DNA of 16,357 bases from Lachnospiraceae bacterium. Lineage in GTDB: Bacteria; Bacillota; Clostridia; Lachnospirales; Lachnospiraceae. Below, piece by piece: positions 6,494-14,074 of the stretch (position 1 is its first letter; each line of letters starts with the position of its first letter). The notes beneath the pieces are model-generated. The model did not search any database. It was not told where the DNA came from and saw nothing but the letters and a program-made list of their open reading frames with translations. The translations under genes and the position numbers were made by a program. The stretch spans positions 1 through 16,357 of the forward strand of contig JAAVAA010000052.1 of the NCBI GenBank assembly GCA_014804285.1, given 5' to 3'.

Positions 6494-6742
6494 ATGACGG
6501 CGGAGGAGCATAGGAAATTTCTGGAACAGGATTTTGACGACGTAAAGATAGAGGAATTGAAGGACATAAGCAAAATAAGGATCGACAGGGGCAGGACAGT
6601 GGAGGAAAAGAAAAAACAGTACCTTGGGAAAGTCGGGAACCCCTACCTTGTAAGGGTCGGATCTACGATGGTCAAGATACGGTTTGCTAATAACGGGGTG
6701 AGCTTTGAGGATGCCTTTGAGGGTTTACTCCTTATGGGATAA
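6494..6742 (+). CDS. DUF6870 family protein
   Basis: The 82-residue product is acidic at the N-terminus and ends in the module typical of this family. It has an early D-V-K-I-E-E-L-K-D-I-S-K-I-R-I-D segment, then E-E-K-K-K-Q-Y-L-G-K-V-G-N-P-Y, V-R-V-G-S-T-M-V-K-I-R-F, and F-E-D-A-F-E-G-L-L. Such small proteins of unknown function are common in integrative conjugative elements of Clostridia, usually shortly before a serine recombinase gene, exactly as here. ATG 6494 is chosen because GGGAGG (6481-6486) precedes it by seven bases; the open frame back to 6407 has no better start. Family assignment is from memory of the G-N-P-Y motif and context. Confidence 0.75.
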   Translation: MTAEEHRKFLEQDFDDVKIEELKDISKIRIDRGRTVEEKKKQYLGKVGNPYLVRVGSTMVKIRFANNGVSFEDAFEGLLLMG

Positions 6743-7096
6743 CGAAAGATGGATAAGTACGGAAATTTTGCTGTAACAGTTCGGCCATGGAATGATTTGC
6801 AGGCTGTGCGCGGGTGTTTGCGCATAAAACGCAGCTTGCAAATTGTTTTATGTGCTGGACTGCTATATTTTGATAATAAATATAATAAAAAGCAGTGGAA
6901 AAATGTCACATTCTATGGTATGATTTGACTTGAGAAAAGACAAATGGGTGTTTCGCGGATAGGATACACTCATATCAGCATCAAATCTAATAAAGTTTAC
7001 TGGCGTTTGTCCTGCTTAACAGTTTAAGGGGAAAATCCTCTGCTTTTATAAAAAGGCAGTAGTAGTTTCCTTTGGAAAACAAGGAGGATAACGCAT
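6743..7096 (+). promoter_or_regulatory. Leader region of the serine recombinase gene
   Basis: No supported gene lies here. GCGCATAAAAC (6820-6830) pairs with GTTTTATGTGC (6845-6855), an 11-bp stem with one G.U. TATATTT (6864-6870) and AAATATA (6878-6884) form another dyad. Two possible -10 boxes are TATAAT at 6881-6886 and an extended TGG-TATGAT at 6916-6924; neither has a good -35. A strong AAGGAGG (7081-7087) precedes the recombinase ATG by nine bases. A 59-codon frame from 6749 lacks a ribosome site. Confidence 0.4.
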
Positions 7097-8700
7097 ATGG
7101 GTAAGACAGTAGACAGAATCTACCATGCCGCCATCTATGTGAGACTTTCTAAAGAAGATGGCGATGTTTCTGGTACGGCAAAAGCAGAGAGCAACAGCAT
7201 TTCCGACCAGAAAAATCTGATTAAGGATTTCCTGGAAGATAAAGAAGATATTATCGTGGTTTCCGAGCGCGTGAATGATGGGTACAGCGGCTCTAATTTC
7301 CAGAGACAAGCCTTTGGGAGAATGATGGAGGACGCAAAAAAGGGGAGAATAAACTGCATTATTGTCAAGGACTTTTCCAGATTCGGGCGGGACCATTTGG
7401 AGACAGGGAACTATCTGGAACGGATATTTCCGCTGCTTGGAATACGCTTCATTTCCGTAAACGATCAATTTGACAGTGAGGACTGCATGGGGATGACAGG
7501 AGGCATGAGCGTTGCACTGAAAAACATTATCAACGCCATGTACAGCAAGGATTTGTCAAAAAAGGTAAGAAGTGCAACGGCGACAAGAGTAGTCCGCGGC
7601 GAATATGTGGGCGCGCTTGTGCCCTACGGTTATATCAAGAATCCAGAGAATGTGCACCAGCTTATTCCCGATGAGGAAGCAGCAAAAGTGGTGCGGCTGA
7701 TCTTCACCATGGCGGCAGAGGGAAAGAAGAAACCGGAGATTGCAAGATACCTCAACGGGCAGGGAATCCCTACCTGCATGGAACATTTCCAAGCCATAGG
7801 TCTGAAAAGGAAAAGCCATAGGGAGAAAGAGAAAAAAATGTGGACTGTTACTACCATTGGGGACATAATAAAAAACGAGGTATTTCTAGGCAGGACGGTC
7901 TGGAATAAGACAAGGCAGGAAGCTGTGGGTTCAAAGCGTCAGATTAAAAATGACAGGTCTGAATGGCTCATTATAGAGGGGACACATGAACCCCTTGTTT
8001 CGCAGGAGCTTTTTGATATGGCAAATGAAAAGGCGTTTACCCATGAGAAAAAGTATGTGCCTACAGGACGGAAAGCGCACCCATCCTGATTTGTCCGTAC
8101 TGTGGCAGAAGGCTCACACTGACCAGTTGGGGGAATGCCTACCGGTGCGGACAGGCGGCCATTTCAGGCATTGCAGAATGCAAGACAGTTCATGTGGACA
8201 AGGAGCGGTTAGAAAATGCGGTATTGTCCTGCATACGCGCTATGGCGGGCATGGTGACGGAAGAAACATCCAGAAAGAGACAGGAATTTTCACAGACGGC
8301 AGCCATCGAAGAAGAGATAGGGATGATGAAAGCGGAGAAAAAGAAACTTTCATCAAGAAAACTCAGGCTTTATGAAGATTACCGCTCTGACAGGATCACG
8401 AAAGAACAGTACCGAAAGGAATACGAAAATACAGCCAGCCGGATTTTAGAAATTGAAAAAAGGGTACCGGAACTGAAGGACGAGGCTATACGGATCAAGG
8501 AACAGATGCTGTGCATGAAAGAGCAGGAAACGGAGTTGGAAGGTCTTGCAGTGCTTGATATTTTTGATAAGGAAAAGCTGGCTACTTTGATTGACAGAGT
8601 ATTGGTTTACAGCGAAGAACGGATCGAGATTATTTGGAAGATGAATGATCCGTTTTTCAAGGAGATGGCGGGAGAGAAGGAAGTGTTTACGTTACAGTAA
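7097..8700 (+). pseudogene. Large serine recombinase, broken by a frameshift
   Basis: This is a site-specific recombinase of the type that excises and integrates Clostridial mobile elements. The first frame (7097-8089, 330 aa) has the resolvase domain with catalytic Ser18 in Y-V-R-L-S-K-E-D, the D-F-S-R-F-G-R-D motif and most of the recombinase domain. Past about 8070 the family sequence continues in the -1 frame: L-I-C-P-Y-C-G-R-R-L at 8086 onward, a zinc ribbon with a second C-G/C pair, then a coiled coil rich in K and E, ending F-T-L-Q at 8700. The two parts together total about 534 residues, normal for the family. A one-base loss near 8070-8085 explains it best. The 5' part is intact but lacks the zinc ribbon and coiled coil, so it is probably inactive. 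Confidence 0.88.
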
Positions 8701-8717
8701 TGCAGGAAAGGTAATAG

Positions 8718-9248
8718 TACAGAAGAGACATCACGCATCAGCTTATCTACAAAAATCTGGGAGAGGGGAGCAGGCTCTGTGTCTCAACGCCCAAAACCGA
8801 AGCTGGCATAAGGGATATCCCCATGACTGCAAGCGTGAGGAAAGCTTTTGAGAAGCAGAGGGAATATCAGTTCATGATGGGGATAGACAGGGATTATGAG
8901 GTTGACGGTATGAAAGGCTTCATTTTCACTAGCAAGAACGGTCGCCCTTTACAGCCCAGCGCAGTCAACAATGTGCTTTACAATATCGTGGATGCCTATA
9001 ATAAGCAGGAAGCGGCGAAAGCCAAGAAGGAACACCGCAAGCCGGAGATGATGCCGAGAATATCAGCACATATTTTAAGGCATACCGGATGCACCAGGAT
9101 GGCAGAGCGCGGGATGGATGTAAAGGTATTACAGTATATCATGGGACACGCAAACATAGCAGTCACTATGGAAGTTTATAATCATATCACAGAATATGCG
9201 AGAATAGAAAAAGAAATATTGAAGATGGAAGACCTGATGGTGTTGTAA
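8718..9248 (+). pseudogene. Tyrosine integrase (Tn916 Int family), C-terminal fragment
   Basis: The frame opens after TAG 8715-8717 and reads H-Q-L-I-Y-K-N-L-G-E-G, S-T-P-K-T-E-A-G-I-R-D-I-P-M, T-S-K-N-G-R-P-L, A-V-N-N-V-L-Y-N-I-V-D-A-Y, I-S-A-H-I-L-R-H-T-G-C-T-R-M, M-G-H-A-N-I-A-V-T-M-E-V-Y-N-H-I. The catalytic lysine, the H-x-x-R motif, the later histidine and the nucleophilic tyrosine are present. The N-terminal arm- and core-binding domains and the first catalytic arginine, about 210 residues, are missing. The break lies within 18 bases of the serine recombinase stop, so one deletion probably joined two recombinase genes. An ATG at 8823 could start a 141-residue protein, but it could not be a working integrase. 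Confidence 0.88.
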
Positions 9249-9307
9249 GCCGCAAGATGATATCTGATGAAATCAGATGCAGAACCGTACCCCAAAATTT
9301 TTCACAA

Positions 9308-9327
9308 ATGGGGTATGAATGGGGTAT
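9308..9327 (+). repeat. Candidate integrase arm-binding repeats
   Basis: ATGGGGTAT occurs twice with an 11-base period (9308-9316, 9319-9327), and an inverted TACCCC lies at 9288-9293. They sit 40-80 bases after the integrase stop, where Tn916-like elements carry arm sites. A small dyad, ATCTGAT-GAA-ATCAGAT, lies at 9262-9278. Confidence 0.45.
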
Positions 9328-9367
9328 AACACCTGTTATTAAGGATTTTATAGAAATTTTAGAACCC

Positions 9368-9428
9368 GCAAACCCGCATAAATACTGGGTTTGCAAAATA
9401 ATTACACAACAATTCTGACGAATTGTTG
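9368..9428 (+). other. Two perfect hairpins at the probable element-chromosome boundary
   Basis: GCAAACCC (9368-9375) pairs with GGGTTTGC (9387-9394), and CAACAATTC (9407-9415) pairs with GAATTGTTG (9420-9428). Neither is followed by a T-run. The first could be the core attachment dyad of the lost element; the second may belong to the clpB upstream region. No matching left end was found in the window. Confidence 0.4.
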
Positions 9429-9435
9429 AAAAATA

Positions 9436-9462
9436 TTAGCACTCACCTATTGACAGTGCTAA
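9436..9462 (+). promoter_or_regulatory. CIRCE operator (HrcA binding site)
   Basis: TTAGCACTC (9436-9444), nine bases, then CAGTGCTAA (9454-9462) match the CIRCE consensus TTAGCACTC-N9-GAGTGCTAA with one mismatch. HrcA bound here would block the overlapping clpB promoter until heat or protein-folding stress. Confidence 0.95.
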
Positions 9463-9478
9463 CAATCAGTGTTATATT
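9450..9478 (+). promoter_or_regulatory. Sigma-A promoter of clpB
   Basis: TTGACA (9450-9455), 17 bases, TATATT (9473-9478). The -35 box lies inside the CIRCE site and uses its right half, so repressor and RNA polymerase must compete. The leader to the ATG is about 115 bases. Confidence 0.85.
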
Positions 9479-9600
9479 CACACTAGAACAAAGAAAAGTG
9501 CAAATAAGCAGTTGATTGGCCGGATATACTGTGAATGAGAAATCCTGCGGAATGTTCTTTTGTGGGCGCATCATTTGCAAACGGGCAGAGAGGAGTGCAT

Positions 9601-12186
9601 ATGAATATATCCAAGTTTACCCAAAAATCCATGCAGGCAGTAGAAGGCTGTGAGAAGCTTGCATATGAATATGGCAATCAGGAGATTGAGCAGGAGCATC
9701 TGCTTTACAGTCTGCTGACTATCGATGACAGTCTGATCCTGAAGCTCATAGAAAAAATGGAAATCAACACCCAGTATTTCTCAAACAAGGTGGAAGAAGC
9801 CTTAAATAAGAGAGTGAAGGTGCAGGGCGGCCAGGTCTATGTGGGGCAGGATCTGAATAAGGTACTGGTTTCCGCGGAGGAAGAAGCAAAAGCATTGTCC
9901 GATGAATATGTTTCGGTGGAGCATTTATTCCTTGCCATAATCAAACATCCGAATAAAGCAGTAAAAGAAATTTTTCGTGAGTTTGGAATCACCAGAGAAC
10001 GTTTCTTACAGGTGCTTTCTACTGTGAGAGGAAATCAAAGGGTTACTTCTGATAATCCAGAGGCAACGTATGACACGCTTGCTAAGTATGGACAGGATCT
10101 GGTGGAGAAGGCACGGGATCAGAAGCTTGATCCGGTAATCGGCAGGGACAGTGAAATCCGGAACGTGATACGTATTTTGTCCCGTAAGACAAAGAACAAT
10201 CCGGTTCTTATCGGTGAGCCGGGGGTGGGCAAAACCGCAGTTGTGGAAGGATTGGCTCAGAGGATTGTCCGGGGAGATGTCCCCCAGGGTCTTAAAGATA
10301 AGAAGATATTTGCGCTTGATATGGGAGCGCTGGTAGCAGGCGCCAAATATCGCGGTGAGTTTGAGGAGCGGCTGAAAGCAGTTTTGGAGGATGTGAAAAA
10401 CAGTGACGGGCAGATCATTCTCTTTATTGATGAGCTTCATACTATTGTTGGAGCAGGGAAGACAGACGGAGCGCTGGATGCCGGCAACATGTTAAAGCCT
10501 ATGCTGGCTCGGGGAGAACTTCACTGCATCGGGGCAACCACGCTGGACGAATATAGACAGTACATCGAAAAAGATGCGGCATTAGAGAGACGATTTCAGC
10601 CGGTAATGGTGGAAGAACCTACAGTGGAAGATACAATTTCGATTTTGAGAGGACTGAAAGAGCGTTATGAGGTCTATCATGGGGTCAAGATCATGGATAA
10701 TGCGCTGGTAAGCGCGGCCGTACTTTCTAACCGGTATATTTCAGACCGTTTCCTTCCCGATAAAGCGATTGACCTGGTGGATGAGGCCTGCGCACTGATT
10801 AAGACAGAGTTGGATTCCATGCCTACGGAACTGGATGAATTGCAGCGTAAGGTCATGCAGATGGAAATAGAAGAAACTGCGCTGAAAAAGGAAGATGACC
10901 GTTTGAGTCAAGATCGTTTGGAAGATCTGCAGAAGGAACTGGCTGAGTTCAAAGAAGAACTGAACAATCGAAAAGCCCAATGGGAAAATGAGAAGGCATC
11001 TGTTGAGAAGCTTTCCAAACTTCGTGAAGAGATTGATGCAGTAAGCAGTCAGATTGAAATTGCACAGAGAGAAGGAGATTACGAAAAAGCGGCGGAATTA
11101 AGCTACAGTAAGCTTCCTGCACTGAAAAAACAGCTTGAGCTTGAGGAAGAGCGGGTTAAAAGCAAGGATCTTTCATTGGTACATGAAAGCGTATCGGAAG
11201 AGGAAATTGCACGGATCATTTCCAGATGGACCGGAATACCGGTAGCGAAGCTGACGGAAAGCGAGCGGAATAAAACCCTTCATTTGGATGAAGAACTTCA
11301 TAAACGTGTTGTGGGACAGGACGAGGGCGTAACTAAGGTTACGGAAGCAATCATTCGGTCAAAGGCAGGAATTAAAGATCCCACAAAACCAATCGGGTCA
11401 TTTTTGTTTCTGGGTCCTACCGGGGTTGGAAAAACAGAGCTTGCCAAAGCTTTGGCTGCATCGTTGTTTGATGATGAGAATAATATGGTACGTATTGATA
11501 TGAGTGAATACATGGAGAAATATTCTGTATCCAGACTGATTGGAGCGCCTCCCGGATATGTGGGATATGAGGAAGGAGGACAGCTGACTGAGGCAGTCAG
11601 GAGAAAGCCTTATTCGGTAGTGCTGTTTGATGAGATTGAAAAGGCGCATCCTGATGTTTTTAATGTATTGCTTCAAGTACTGGATGACGGTCGTATCACC
11701 GATTCTCAGGGGCGCACGGTAGATTTCAAAAATACCATACTGATTATGACCTCCAATATCGGGGCATCTTATCTGCTGGAAGGGATTGACCAAAAGGGTC
11801 AGATTGATGATCAGGCGGAGGCAATGGTTATGAATGACCTGCGTGCTCATTTCCGACCGGAATTTTTAAACCGGCTTGATGAGACAATTTTATTTAAGCC
11901 ATTGTCGAAAGAGAATATTGGCGGTATTATTAAGTTGATCATAGCGGACTTAAATAGAAGGCTTTCGGATCGGGAGCTGATGGTGGAGCTGGAACCGGAA
12001 GCAGAAAGTTATATTATAGAACAGGCATATGATCCCGTTTATGGAGCAAGACCTTTGAAGCGCTATATTCAGAAATATGTGGAAACTCTGTCAGCCAGAC
12101 TGATTCTGGAAGATCGGGTGCAACAGGGAGATACCATTCGGATTCTCAAGAAGAATGGTGAATTGACAGCCGATGTAAAAGGCTGA
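9601..12186 (+). CDS. clpB: ATP-dependent chaperone ClpB
   Basis: ClpB is a cytoplasmic hexameric AAA+ disaggregase working with DnaK. From ATG 9601 it has 861 residues, the normal length. Domains in order are the Clp N-terminal repeats (1-150); NBD1 with Walker A G-E-P-G-V-G-K-T from residue 205 and Walker B D277/E278 in L-F-I-D-E-L-H; the long middle coiled coil (about 400-525), which separates ClpB from ClpC/ClpA; NBD2 with Walker A G-P-T-G-V-G-K-T from 605 and Walker B D677/E678; and a C-terminal small domain with G-A-R-P-L-K-R. AGGAG at 9591-9595 sets this start; the in-frame ATG at 9535 has no ribosome site. It is controlled by CIRCE. All four nucleotide motifs are intact. Confidence 0.97.
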   Translation: MNISKFTQKSMQAVEGCEKLAYEYGNQEIEQEHLLYSLLTIDDSLILKLIEKMEINTQYFSNKVEEALNKRVKVQGGQVYVGQDLNKVLVSAEEEAKALSDEYVSVEHLFLAIIKHPNKAVKEIFREFGITRERFLQVLSTVRGNQRVTSDNPEATYDTLAKYGQDLVEKARDQKLDPVIGRDSEIRNVIRILSRKTKNNPVLIGEPGVGKTAVVEGLAQRIVRGDVPQGLKDKKIFALDMGALVAGAKYRGEFEERLKAVLEDVKNSDGQIILFIDELHTIVGAGKTDGALDAGNMLKPMLARGELHCIGATTLDEYRQYIEKDAALERRFQPVMVEEPTVEDTISILRGLKERYEVYHGVKIMDNALVSAAVLSNRYISDRFLPDKAIDLVDEACALIKTELDSMPTELDELQRKVMQMEIEETALKKEDDRLSQDRLEDLQKELAEFKEELNNRKAQWENEKASVEKLSKLREEIDAVSSQIEIAQREGDYEKAAELSYSKLPALKKQLELEEERVKSKDLSLVHESVSEEEIARIISRWTGIPVAKLTESERNKTLHLDEELHKRVVGQDEGVTKVTEAIIRSKAGIKDPTKPIGSFLFLGPTGVGKTELAKALAASLFDDENNMVRIDMSEYMEKYSVSRLIGAPPGYVGYEEGGQLTEAVRRKPYSVVLFDEIEKAHPDVFNVLLQVLDDGRITDSQGRTVDFKNTILIMTSNIGASYLLEGIDQKGQIDDQAEAMVMNDLRAHFRPEFLNRLDETILFKPLSKENIGGIIKLIIADLNRRLSDRELMVELEPEAESYIIEQAYDPVYGARPLKRYIQKYVETLSARLILEDRVQQGDTIRILKKNGELTADVKG

Positions 12187-12208
12187 GATCTGTGAAAGGA
12201 GAAATGAG

Positions 12209-12385
12209 ATGCCGTTACCTGATGATATCAACATGCTTCTTAGTTATGTAAATCTTAAACTTCGTGATTTTTATCCAGATCTGGATGCTTTATGTGAGGA
12301 TCTGGATGAAAATCGGGAGGAAATCGAGGAAAAGCTGAAAAAAATCGGCTATGTTTATGACAGTGACCGAAATCAGTTTCGGTGA
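12209..12385 (+). CDS. DUF4250 domain-containing protein
   Basis: This 58-residue protein of unknown function begins M-P-L-P-D-D-I-N-M-L-L-S-Y-V-N and continues K-L-R-D-F-Y-P-D-L-D-A-L-C, E-K-L-K-K-I-G-Y-V-Y-D, ending N-Q-F-R. These match the DUF4250 pattern seen widely in Clostridia: an N-terminal L-S-Y-V-N helix, a central L-C-x-x-L-D and a Y-x-Y-D close to the end. It is soluble and acidic. AAAGGAG (12195-12201) lies seven bases before ATG, and the gene starts 22 bases after clpB, so it is probably co-transcribed and heat-inducible. A perfect ACCGAAA/TTTCGGT dyad (12366-12383) spans its stop codon but lacks a T-run; no clear terminator follows. Confidence 0.85.
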   Translation: MPLPDDINMLLSYVNLKLRDFYPDLDALCEDLDENREEIEEKLKKIGYVYDSDRNQFR

Positions 12386-12486
12386 TAAAAGTTCCGAAAA
12401 GTACTGATGTTTAGCCAATATGTCTAAAAAAACACACGATAATTAGTGAAACGACAACAATGTGACAAGAAAAAATACTTACTATA

Positions 12487-12515
12487 TTGACTTTTATTGT
12501 GCAGATTGCTATAAT
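12487..12515 (+). promoter_or_regulatory. Promoter of the PTS operon
   Basis: TTGACT (12487-12492), 17 bases, TATAAT (12510-12515) with an extended TGC before the -10. Transcription would start near 12522, inside an AATTAAT/ATTAATT dyad (12522-12528, 12539-12545), just upstream of the antiterminator target. The preceding 12386-12486 holds no recognisable element. Confidence 0.88.
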
Positions 12516-12548
12516 CAAAATAATTAATGAACTAATTGATTAATTTAT

Positions 12549-12579
12549 GGATTGTTACTGCACACAAGCGGGCAAAACC
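12549..12579 (+). promoter_or_regulatory. RAT antiterminator target of the LicT/BglG family
   Basis: GGATTGTTACTG (12549-12560) followed by CGGGCAAAACC (12569-12579) matches the ribonucleic antiterminator sequence bound by LicT, SacT, SacY and BglG. Its last six bases are the start of the terminator's left arm, so forming this RNA structure excludes the terminator. Confidence 0.93.
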
Positions 12580-12628
12580 AAATTTTATGAATCGGCTTTG
12601 AAGCTGACTCGTAGAATTTGGTTTTTTT
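12574..12628 (+). terminator. Conditional terminator in the PTS operon leader
   Basis: A 23-bp stem joins 12574-12596 (AAAACCAAATT...) and 12603-12625 (...AATTTGGTTTT) with three G.U pairs and one A.C mismatch, loop TTTGAA, and seven Ts at 12622-12628. It overlaps the RAT and should stop transcription unless the antiterminator binds. Confidence 0.93.
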
Positions 12629-12696
12629 ATGTATGATGAAGCAGTTTGCAGAGCATACTGATATTTTGCCGGGAGTTGTACATTGACGATGAGGAA

Positions 12697-13542
12697 ATGA
12701 AATTGCGTATCGAGAAGGTAATCAATAATAACATTATCGCCGCAAGAGACAGTAAAAATATAGAATTAGTGGCTATGGGAAGAGGGATAGGCTTCGGAAA
12801 ACGACCCGGTGATGAGATTGCGGATGAGACGGTAGAGAAGATTTTCAGATTGGAAAATATGGACAACACGGAACATTTTAAAGAATTGCTGGCATCTCTT
12901 CCGTTGGAGCATATCCGTCTGTCAAACGATATCATTACTTACGCGAAAGAAAGTCTTGGATTACAGCTTGGACAAAACGTATATCTGACGCTGACGGATC
13001 ATATCAGTTTTGTAATCAGCAAGCATAGGGAAGGGCTGGATTTCAGCAATATTTTGTATGATGAGGTAAGGCTCTTTTACCCGTTGGAATATTCAGTGGG
13101 AAGGTATGCGTTGGAGCTGATAGAGGAGAGAACGGGATATCGTCTTCAGGAAGATGAGGCGGCCTCTATTGCGCTGCATTTGGTCAATGGGGAATTGAAT
13201 TCCGTTATGGGCACCACATTTATCATGATCAAGATGATGCGTGAGATGATGGAAATCATTGAAAGACATATTTCCATTCCTGAGGGAAGAATGTATCCGA
13301 AGGATCGGCTGATCTCAGATTTAAAGCAGCTTGCCAACCGTCTTGTCTCGGAGGAACCGCTCAGCGGACGGGAAGATAACCTCCTGTATCATTTTGTAAA
13401 GGAGAATTATGAGCAGGAATATCAGATCATAAATGGTGTCAGCGAATACATTGAAAAAGAGTATCATTGTAGTATGACGGAGGAAGAAAAGATATATCTT
13501 ACGCTGAATATTAAGCGTATGAAGGATTTATATACATGTTAA
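12697..13542 (+). CDS. licT: BglG/LicT-family transcription antiterminator
   Basis: It binds the RAT in its own leader and lets transcription continue into the PTS genes. From ATG 12697 it has 281 residues (LicT has 277). The RNA-binding domain (1-56) shows K-V-I-N-N-N, V-A-M-G-R-G-I-G-F-G and P-G-D-E-I. PRD1 (about 65-170) keeps its histidines, His102 in L-T-D-H-I and His161 in A-L-H-L-V-N-G. PRD2 (about 175-281) does not: Asp208 in I-S-D-L-K replaces the usual T-H-L-K histidine and Asn271 in L-T-L-N-I-K-R replaces the last one. An earlier TTG at 12646 is in frame, but M-K-L-R-I-E-K-V-I-N-N-N is the family's normal start; the ribosome site is weak (GAGG only two bases away). The EIIA gene follows after 29 bases. 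Confidence 0.93.
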   Translation: MKLRIEKVINNNIIAARDSKNIELVAMGRGIGFGKRPGDEIADETVEKIFRLENMDNTEHFKELLASLPLEHIRLSNDIITYAKESLGLQLGQNVYLTLTDHISFVISKHREGLDFSNILYDEVRLFYPLEYSVGRYALELIEERTGYRLQEDEAASIALHLVNGELNSVMGTTFIMIKMMREMMEIIERHISIPEGRMYPKDRLISDLKQLANRLVSEEPLSGREDNLLYHFVKENYEQEYQIINGVSEYIEKEYHCSMTEEEKIYLTLNIKRMKDLYTC

Positions 13543-13571
13543 GCAGATGCTAAGCGGAAAGGGGGAAGCAA

Positions 13572-14060
13572 ATGAAGCTATTTCAGAATTTATTTGCCAA
13601 AGACAACAGTATCGAAATTGGAGCGCCCGCTACAGGAAAACTAGTCAGTATCAAAGAAGTGAGTGATCCGACATTCAGCGAAGAGGTGTTGGGAAAGGGA
13701 GCCGCTATTATTCCGACGGACGGTAAGTTTTATGCACCGGCGGCTGGTACGGTCTCCACAATTTTTCCTACCGGCCACGCGGCAGCCATTACCAGCAGTG
13801 AGGGAGTAGAGATCCTGATCCATATCGGACTTGATACGGTGAAGCTGGAAGGAAAGCATTTTACAATCCACGCAGCAGAAGGACAGGAAGTCAAAAAAGG
13901 AGATCTTCTTCTGGAAGCAGATTTGGATCAGATTAAGGCGGAAGGTTATGATATTATCACACCGGTGATTATTTGTAATTCGGATGAGTTTTCCGGGATT
14001 CAGATGATGGAACCGGGGGATGTGGTGCAGGGAGACGATATCCTGAAGCTACAGAAGTAG
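13572..14060 (+). CDS. crr: PTS glucose-type EIIA component
   Basis: This 162-residue cytoplasmic phosphocarrier passes phosphate from HPr to the EIIB domain of a sugar permease. It is a single-domain protein of the Crr/EIIA-Glc family. A-P-A-T-G-K-L-V starts the beta fold, F-P-T-G-H-A carries the auxiliary His69, and V-E-I-L-I-H-I-G-L-D-T-V carries the phosphorylated His84. G-K-H-F, E-G-Q-E-V-K-K-G-D and P-V-I-I-C-N-S-D follow as usual. GGGGGAAG ends six bases before the ATG. It sits between the antiterminator and ptsI and so is probably dedicated to the EIIC gene downstream. Its partner EIIB is not visible; it is probably fused beyond the window end or encoded elsewhere. Confidence 0.95.
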   Translation: MKLFQNLFAKDNSIEIGAPATGKLVSIKEVSDPTFSEEVLGKGAAIIPTDGKFYAPAAGTVSTIFPTGHAAAITSSEGVEILIHIGLDTVKLEGKHFTIHAAEGQEVKKGDLLLEADLDQIKAEGYDIITPVIICNSDEFSGIQMMEPGDVVQGDDILKLQK

Positions 14061-14074
14061 AGGGAGGCGTTTAA

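Noticed and set aside
6749..6928. 59-codon frame after the DUF6870 gene
   Set aside because: No ribosome site, no recognisable family, and it runs over stem-loops and the candidate recombinase promoter.
8645..8851. 68-codon plus-strand frame bridging the recombinase and integrase
   Set aside because: Both real protein families are read in other frames across this stretch, so it is a shadow.
9535..9600. Longer clpB start
   Set aside because: No ribosome site, and the extra 22 residues do not resemble ClpB N-termini. ATG 9601 has AGGAG five bases upstream.
10006..10440. Minus-strand frames inside clpB (also 11398-11850) and inside ptsI (14234-14686)
   Set aside because: They lie antisense to strongly conserved coding sequence, lack ribosome sites and show no family motifs.
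12366..12383. Perfect dyad at the end of the DUF4250 gene as a terminator
   Set aside because: It overlaps the stop codon and is followed by GATAAAAG rather than a T-run, so rho-independent termination is not supported.
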